NCBI GenBank assembly: GCA_002352055.1
Contig: DEHS01000110.1
Coordinates: 17,995-27,358, forward strand
DNA length: 9,364 bases
Reading direction: 5' to 3'
From: Legionellaceae bacterium UBA2794
Lineage (GTDB): Bacteria; Pseudomonadota; Gammaproteobacteria; Legionellales; Legionellaceae
Positions 5,361 to 9,364 of the stretch are shown piece by piece (position 1 is the first letter of the stretch; each line of letters opens with the position of its first letter). The notes beneath the pieces are model-generated. The model ran no database searches and was not told the DNA's origin. It saw only the letters and a program-made list of their open reading frames with translations. The translations under genes were made by a program, and so were the position numbers.

Positions 5361-6998
5361 ATGCTAAGTGCTATGATTATCTTTTTTAAAAAAATTACCT
5401 TCAAGAAGAAGTATTTGCTTTGGGAATATAACAGTGACACTGATAAGGCTTACTGTTTGTATCGAACCATAGAGAAACAAAAAGAGAAACAAGTAGACAG
5501 AGTAGAAGTCCTGAGATTTCTTGAAGACACTGAATTTAAAGGCTTTACTATCGAAATACATGGTGGTAATGCCATTATTCAAAATGTTTCTGAACTAAGT
5601 TTTAATAAGGCTGATGTTAAGCGACGGGCTTCTTTAAACGGAACAGATTCCTTAGTGTATCCCTCAAAACAGGTGAGTATTAATAACAATAATATTAATA
5701 ATACTAATTTTACTACGCCCCATAAGTTTGGACGTTCTAAATCTGATAATTCTCAAAGTAGATTTTTTAATGCGAAACTCTCTTCTACAACAGATTCAAA
5801 CTTCAATATTGAAGATTCTGGTTCATTGTCTAATGAGGATTTGAAATTTTTCTCAATTGAGCTTAATTCTTTAATCTCTGTAAAGAAAGCAGAAGAATTA
5901 TGTGGTGTGAATCTGTCTTATAAGGATGATTTATATTTACGAAGCCCAGCTACTTTTCATAATGAATTGCAAGTTACTAAAAAGCGAAATCTTACTCAAT
6001 TAAAATCCGGGCTTTTAAAGTTAATTGAAGACCTTCTTGTAGCGTTTAATCATCAGTTTAAATCATGGCAAGTTAAATTAGAAACCAAGCTGGAATTTAA
6101 AGAGTTAAAAGAATTAAGAGACTATTTTCGAACTTCTGTTTTTTTAACGATGGACTCATCTAAATTTGATATTATACCCATTCAAATAGAACAATTATCA
6201 TCTGAGACTCATTTTGATTTGTTTAAAGGGAACCAACATCAATATGATTATATGTTATTACAAGCCTGGTCGTTGAGTGCTAATGCAAGGGTTATAAATT
6301 GGCAGGTTCTATATTCAGACCAACACGATTTAAAATTAAGTTCAATAGATCCCGAATCAAAAGGGTATCAATCATTGATGAGCTTTAAAGAGCATATTCT
6401 AAAAGATACGAATGAGGTAAGCAGAATTGAGGCAACAGTAAATAAATTAGCGCAGCGATTATCGGAATTATTAAAAACTGCCCGAGAAATACAGGTTGAA
6501 ATCGATAAATTTATGAATGAAATAGGCGCCTGTCCGGGACTAGAAGGTGACGATAAATCCTACGTTAAAAAATTAATTATAGAGCTAAACAATAGAACTT
6601 ATAATTCCCTTTATAGTGTAATAAATGAGTGTGTGCCCTTCTTTTTTGAACAGGGTAAGAAGGACGTGTCGCAAAAAATTGTGAGTGGATGCGCGCAGGT
6701 ACTTTCCCAGGTTATTGATTTACTTATTAAGGATAATCTTTTGATTGTGGATTCAAAGTTCCCAATTAATGATGTTTATCTTTACAAAGATTGGGCAATA
6801 TCGGTAAAAGCCGCCTTAATGCACCTTAATGAAGGAAAAATTAAAAAAAATTCACCAAACTCTCGAAGAAGTGGAAATTTTTCTTTAGATGAGTTAAGTG
6901 CCAATATATTCCGAGTAATCAAGGAGAAAAAATTGGAGCTGCTTCTTTCAAGCGAGCACGAAGAAAAGATCCATTTAAGATCCTCCCTAAACATGTAG
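5361..6998 (+). CDS. Hypothetical protein, 545 aa, candidate Dot/Icm-secreted effector
   Basis: I do not recognise the family. The N-terminus (1-20) mixes hydrophobic and lysine residues (IIFFKKITFKKKYLLWEY), then a compact alpha/beta-like part runs to about 90. Residues 102-160 are an Asn/Ser-rich linker with a run of asparagines near 108-116. The rest is largely helical, with coiled-coil-like heptads near 350-388. No membrane segment or signal peptide is evident. The C-terminal tail has Glu532, Glu534 and Glu535, small polar residues after them, and Leu at position -3. This resembles the E-block signal described for Legionella type IVB effectors. From memory, L. pneumophila has one gene between mdh and ahpC, lpg2351, encoding effector MavF; I cannot tell whether this gene or its neighbour is the counterpart. 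The start is uncertain: ATG 5361 or ATG 5373, neither with a strong ribosome binding site. TTGACC at 5310 may be a -35. A weak GTTTC/GAAAC inverted repeat covers the 7-bp gap to the convergent gene. Confidence 0.85.
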   Translation: MLSAMIIFFKKITFKKKYLLWEYNSDTDKAYCLYRTIEKQKEKQVDRVEVLRFLEDTEFKGFTIEIHGGNAIIQNVSELSFNKADVKRRASLNGTDSLVYPSKQVSINNNNINNTNFTTPHKFGRSKSDNSQSRFFNAKLSSTTDSNFNIEDSGSLSNEDLKFFSIELNSLISVKKAEELCGVNLSYKDDLYLRSPATFHNELQVTKKRNLTQLKSGLLKLIEDLLVAFNHQFKSWQVKLETKLEFKELKELRDYFRTSVFLTMDSSKFDIIPIQIEQLSSETHFDLFKGNQHQYDYMLLQAWSLSANARVINWQVLYSDQHDLKLSSIDPESKGYQSLMSFKEHILKDTNEVSRIEATVNKLAQRLSELLKTAREIQVEIDKFMNEIGACPGLEGDDKSYVKKLIIELNNRTYNSLYSVINECVPFFFEQGKKDVSQKIVSGCAQVLSQVIDLLIKDNLLIVDSKFPINDVYLYKDWAISVKAALMHLNEGKIKKNSPNSRRSGNFSLDELSANIFRVIKEKKLELLLSSEHEEKIHLRSSLNM

Positions 6999-7005
6999 TT
7001 TCTAA

Positions 7006-7839
7006 TTATTGAAACCCAGGTTTCAGATCACCGGCTTCCATCCACAAAGATAGGGAGGAGGCCTCTTTGTTTTGATATTCTTCACTTTGGTATATTTCGA
7101 AAAATATAGAATTATCCAGAATGGGTTTGGCTTCTGCATTGCGCAATAAAGTTGAAACAGAGCGACCGTTGGATAAAATTTCATTGAGTTTATCAACCAA
7201 TAATTCTACTTGTTCATAAGGGCCTTTTTGTGTATCTACAAGGGATGGTGTGTGTTTGATTATTGCTGTGGCTAATTGTTGATCTGTTAAATGCAGTATT
7301 AATCGCGAATGAGATATGTTGATAAAATTTTCTACGCTCTCCATGATTAGGTTAAATAAAAAGTCCGGATTTTTTTCAAGATGTGAATTTAACCTTTGAC
7401 AAAAGCCGTGAACATTTTCGTAATGGAGTAATGCGATAAGGGTTTGAGCTAATTCATTTGAATCAAGTTTTGAACTTGCCTTTCCAGTATGAAGGCTAAT
7501 CCATGACATAAAATCATTGTCTGGCGAGTGATTTAAAGAGCTGAATTTAAAGGTTGGAGAAGTGTTTAATGCATTTGGTGGTAATTCGTGCATTTTAGCC
7601 ATTTTGATAATTGTTTTTTTCAAAGATTCTGAATTAACTTTCCATCGGCCCATATAAAAAATGGTAGCATCTAATGCTTTGAGTAATGTGATGAAACTCT
7701 CACCTCTAGTGGGGTCGTAGCGTTCAGTTGCTTCTTTGAGTTGTTGGATTTCGGGACAAATATACTTCCCATTTCTCATTTCCTCGAAATCGAATACCGA
7801 TTTCAAGCATTTAATTAGCGGCGAGGTGGGGTCTCTCAT
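7006..7839 (-). CDS. Hypothetical protein, 277 aa, mostly helical, possible effector
   Basis: I do not recognise the family. The start chosen is ATG at 7837-7839, because AGGA lies 7 bp before it. The frame extends two codons further to a TTG at 7845, but the same AGGA would be only about 1 bp from that codon. The 277 residues carry no signal peptide or membrane segment. Most of the chain looks alpha-helical (for example 128-152, 158-177, 186-197, 207-223), with a Ser/Asn/Pro-rich break near 88-110. Near the C-terminus a glutamate-rich SEEYQNKEA (252-260) precedes a short tail ending PGFQ. That is somewhat like an E-block secretion signal but lies further from the end than usual. It converges on the 545-aa gene with 7 bp between stops and diverges from ahpC. 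It is a candidate counterpart of MavF by position, without sequence proof. Confidence 0.82.
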   Translation of the reverse strand: MRDPTSPLIKCLKSVFDFEEMRNGKYICPEIQQLKEATERYDPTRGESFITLLKALDATIFYMGRWKVNSESLKKTIIKMAKMHELPPNALNTSPTFKFSSLNHSPDNDFMSWISLHTGKASSKLDSNELAQTLIALLHYENVHGFCQRLNSHLEKNPDFLFNLIMESVENFINISHSRLILHLTDQQLATAIIKHTPSLVDTQKGPYEQVELLVDKLNEILSNGRSVSTLLRNAEAKPILDNSIFFEIYQSEEYQNKEASSLSLWMEAGDLKPGFQ

Positions 7840-7867
7840 ACACAATTCCTAAATAGGCCCTGCTTCA

Positions 7868-7897
7868 ATCATAGTTTACATATGTGCGAAACGCCAA
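7868..7897 (-). promoter_or_regulatory. Candidate promoter for the 277-aa gene
   Basis: On the minus strand TTGGCG (7892-7897) and TATGAT (7868-7873) are separated by 18 bp, matching the sigma-70 hexamers at four and five of six bases. The start codon lies about 28 bp downstream. It sits within the 197-bp region shared with ahpC. Called by eye. Confidence 0.4.
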
Positions 7898-7941
7898 AAA
7901 ATTCATACGTTTGAATTAATAATTATCAATAAATTAATTTT

Positions 7942-7969
7942 ATCTATTGTTATTATAAGAACAATCGAT
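7942..7969. promoter_or_regulatory. 28-bp near-palindrome upstream of ahpC, candidate regulator (OxyR-type) site
   Basis: The sequence from ATC at 7942 to GAT at 7969 reads the same on both strands except at two base pairs (24 of 28 positions symmetric). Its core is ATTGTT, eight bases, AACAAT. It abuts the presumed -35 of ahpC. A dimer- or tetramer-binding activator placed just upstream of -35 is typical of LysR-family regulators, and OxyR is the usual activator of ahpC. The bases do not clearly match the E. coli OxyR consensus of ATAG/CTAT half-sites, so the regulator's identity is inference from context. Confidence 0.45.
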
Positions 7970-7998
7970 TTCATTTATCATTTGAGTTCCTCTATATT
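7970..7998 (+). promoter_or_regulatory. Candidate ahpC promoter
   Basis: TATATT at 7993-7998 is a good -10. The -35 position 17 bp upstream (TTCATT, 7970-7975) is poor and directly follows the 28-bp dyad, as expected of an activator-dependent promoter. The start codon is 38 bp downstream. Confidence 0.4.
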
Positions 7999-8036
7999 AG
8001 TTTATAGGTAAATTAATAATCAAAGAGGAGAGAGCC

Positions 8037-8576
8037 ATGATTACTGTAGGAAATAAATTTCCCGAGTTTCGATTAACTGCAACAGTGGGAAATGAACTTG
8101 CTCATGCGTTTAAGGAAATAAGCAACCAAAGTTATAGCGGAAAATGGTTGGTTGTCTTTTTTTGGCCTAAAGATTTTACATTTGTCTGTCCCACTGAAAT
8201 CGCTGAATTCGGTAAATTAAACTCTGAGTTTGAGGATAGGGATGCACAGATATTAGGGGGAAGCACTGATAGTGAGTTTGTTCATTTAGCATGGCGTACT
8301 CACCATCCCGATTTAAAAAATCTCCCTTTTCCAATGCTGGCGGATATAAAAAGAGAGTTGACGGGTAGTCTGGGTATCTTGGATGAACAAGAAGGTGTTG
8401 CGCAAAGAGCTACTTTTATCGTCGATCCGGAAGGAATCACCCGTTTTGTTATGGTAACTGATCTTAATGTAGGACGTAATCCGGCAGAAGTGCTGAGAGT
8501 TCTTGATGCATTACAGACGGATGAACTCTGTCCCTGTAATTGGAAAAAAGGTGAAGAAACCATTCATATAAAATAA
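8037..8576 (+). CDS. ahpC: AhpC-type peroxiredoxin (alkyl hydroperoxide reductase)
   Basis: This 2-Cys peroxiredoxin reduces hydrogen peroxide, organic peroxides and peroxynitrite in the cytoplasm. The active site P44-x3-T48-x2-C51 (KDFTFVCPTE) holds the peroxidatic cysteine, with Arg124 (QRATFIVD) as the supporting arginine. The C-terminus has two cysteines, C165 and C167, in DELCPCNWKKGEETI. This is the arrangement of Mycobacterium tuberculosis AhpC (DELCACNW), which is recycled by AhpD; enteric AhpC works with AhpF instead. At 179 residues it is normal or slightly short for that group. A strong AGAGGAG lies 6 bp before the ATG. ahpD follows with a 19-bp gap. From memory this matches the AhpC2-AhpD system of Legionella, one of two peroxiredoxin systems there. 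The dyad at 7942-7969 suggests regulated expression. Confidence 0.95.
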   Translation: MITVGNKFPEFRLTATVGNELAHAFKEISNQSYSGKWLVVFFWPKDFTFVCPTEIAEFGKLNSEFEDRDAQILGGSTDSEFVHLAWRTHHPDLKNLPFPMLADIKRELTGSLGILDEQEGVAQRATFIVDPEGITRFVMVTDLNVGRNPAEVLRVLDALQTDELCPCNWKKGEETIHIK

Positions 8577-8595
8577 AACGTTGAGGAGGAGCACT

Positions 8596-9114
8596 ATGTT
8601 AGAACAAATTAAAGAACAAATACCTGATATTGCCAAGGATGTACGCATTAATCTTGGAAAGGTTTTAGATTTGGATCAAAACGATGGTTTAAATAGAGAG
8701 CAAATTGTGGGTTCTGCTTTGGCTGTAGCATATGCTCTTAATGATGAGGATTTAATTGAGCAATTGAAAGAACATGTAGAGAGCGATGAAGTGATCAATG
8801 CGGTAAAATTAGCGGTAAGTTTGATGTCGTTGACCAATATTTATTACCGATTTGTTCATCTAAGCGAGGATTCAGAATTGAGTCATGTACCTGCAGGATT
8901 GCGCATGCAGGGGATGATGAATCCAGGAGTAGATAGAGTGACTTTTGAGTCATTCTGTTTGGCAGTATCGGCGATAAATGGTTGTGGGATGTGTATTAGT
9001 TCCCATGTGAAACAATTACGTGAGCATAATTTATCGGCTGCTGCAATTGCCAGGATCGGTCGAATCAGTGCTGTTATACATGCAGTATCAGTGAGTCGTA
9101 TTTTAGGTCATTAG
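8596..9114 (+). CDS. ahpD: AhpD, alkylhydroperoxidase / AhpC-reducing protein
   Basis: AhpD is a helical thiol protein that passes electrons to oxidised AhpC; in mycobacteria the electrons come from lipoylated dihydrolipoamide succinyltransferase. The 172-residue product carries the family catalytic set at the same numbers as the M. tuberculosis enzyme: E118, C130, C133 and H137 (ESFCLAVSAINGCGMCISSH). Position 132, a histidine in M. tuberculosis (CSHC), is methionine here (CGMC), a variant I believe is common in proteobacterial AhpD. The start is the ATG at 8596. The frame continues to a TTG at 8581, but the purine-rich GAGGAGGAG at 8583-8591 is clearly the ribosome binding site, ending 4 bp before the ATG. 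It is the second gene of the operon with ahpC. No convincing intrinsic terminator follows in the next 75 bp. Confidence 0.95.
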   Translation: MLEQIKEQIPDIAKDVRINLGKVLDLDQNDGLNREQIVGSALAVAYALNDEDLIEQLKEHVESDEVINAVKLAVSLMSLTNIYYRFVHLSEDSELSHVPAGLRMQGMMNPGVDRVTFESFCLAVSAINGCGMCISSHVKQLREHNLSAAAIARIGRISAVIHAVSVSRILGH

Positions 9115-9189
9115 GGCTAGTTTGTGATTACGGCGCTCTTTCGTTTGGCGATTATAATTCTTAGTGTTGGGGCTGAATAGATCTGTGAC

Positions 9190-9270
9190 ATAATATGAGA
9201 TATCTGGATCCCTCGGTCAAGCCGAGGGACGTAGGGGATCGTGGTCGGGCAGGATTGGAATAGGCTGAAT
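9190..9270. repeat. Direct repeat unit 1 (about 81 bp) with internal hairpin
   Basis: The unit from ATAATATGAG to AGGCTGAAT recurs 91 bp further on with one substitution and one single-base indel. It contains CCCTCGG (9210-9216), TCAAG, CCGAGGG (9222-9228), a perfect 7-bp stem. An outer GATCCC/GGGATC pair (9207-9212 and 9235-9240) offers an alternative fold. There is no coding frame of note. It follows ahpD by 75 bp. Confidence 0.85.
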
Positions 9271-9280
9271 AAATTTTAAT

Positions 9281-9362
9281 ATAATATGAGATATCTGGAT
9301 CCCTCGGTCAAGTCGAGGGACGTAGGGGATCGTGGTCGGGCATGGATTGGAATAGGCTGAAT
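9281..9362. repeat. Direct repeat unit 2 (about 82 bp) with internal hairpin
   Basis: This is the second copy of the unit at 9190, separated from it by a 10-bp AT-rich spacer. It differs by an extra T after GGGCA and by T in place of C at 9313, which turns one G-C pair of the stem (9301-9307 with 9313-9319) into a G-U pair and so keeps the hairpin. It ends within 2 bp of the window edge, so further copies may follow. Confidence 0.85.
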
Positions 9363-9364
9363 CG

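Noticed and set aside
7840..7845. TTG start two codons upstream for the 277-aa protein
   Set aside because: The only AGGA would be about 1 bp from that TTG; spacing fits the ATG at 7839.
7915..7944. AT-rich stretch resembling a Fur box or PmrA box
   Set aside because: Neither the Fur hexamers nor the spaced TTAAT half-sites of PmrA can be aligned convincingly; composition alone explains the likeness.
8581..8595. TTG start for ahpD
   Set aside because: Those bases are the Shine-Dalgarno sequence for the ATG at 8596, and AhpD residue numbering matches the family from that ATG.
9190..9362. CRISPR-like array
   Set aside because: Repeats of about 81 bp with 10-bp AT spacers and no cas genes do not fit CRISPR; they are tandem hairpin repeats.

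Overview
The window reads as chromosomal DNA from a gammaproteobacterium, most likely a Legionella species. The grounds are AT-rich sequence, a core gene set whose proteins resemble gammaproteobacterial TsaD, CysZ, PlsY, HemW and NudE, and the order mdh - unknown protein(s) - ahpC - ahpD. From memory, that order matches the L. pneumophila mdh/lpg2351(mavF)/ahpC2/ahpD locus. I could not search any database, so genus is an inference and species is open.

Left part (1-1500): the last 41 codons of tsaD run into a 126-bp ERIC-sized imperfect palindrome that appears to supply the tsaD stop codon. Two copies of a 19-bp repeat follow, and one of them encodes part of the C-terminus of cysZ, which is on the minus strand. 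A small orphan gene of 85 codons is transcribed divergently from cysZ and ends at a hairpin shared with the convergent plsY.

Centre (1500-5230): plsY (glycerol-3-phosphate acyltransferase, with an unusual lysine-rich tail) and hemW (radical-SAM haem chaperone) lie in tandem on the minus strand. nudE (Nudix hydrolase) and mdh (NAD malate dehydrogenase) form a tight, probably translationally coupled pair on the plus strand. They end in a perfect 32-bp palindrome.

Accessory island (5230-7840): two convergent genes, only 7 bp apart, have no family I can recognise. The first encodes 545 residues: a basic N-terminal region, an Asn/Ser-rich linker, a helical and coiled-coil part, and a glutamate-rich C-terminal tail of the kind seen in Dot/Icm-translocated effectors. 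The second encodes 277 mostly helical residues. This is the most likely place for undescribed biology in the window.

Right part (7840-9364): an ahpC-ahpD peroxide-detoxification operon starts behind a 28-bp near-palindrome that looks like a regulator site. After ahpD come two direct repeats of about 81 bp, each carrying a hairpin, with the trace of a third copy upstream. The array probably continues beyond the window.

Overall this is ordinary conserved backbone with one accessory gene pair and several repeat elements. I found no phage, CRISPR array, IS transposase or RNA gene.
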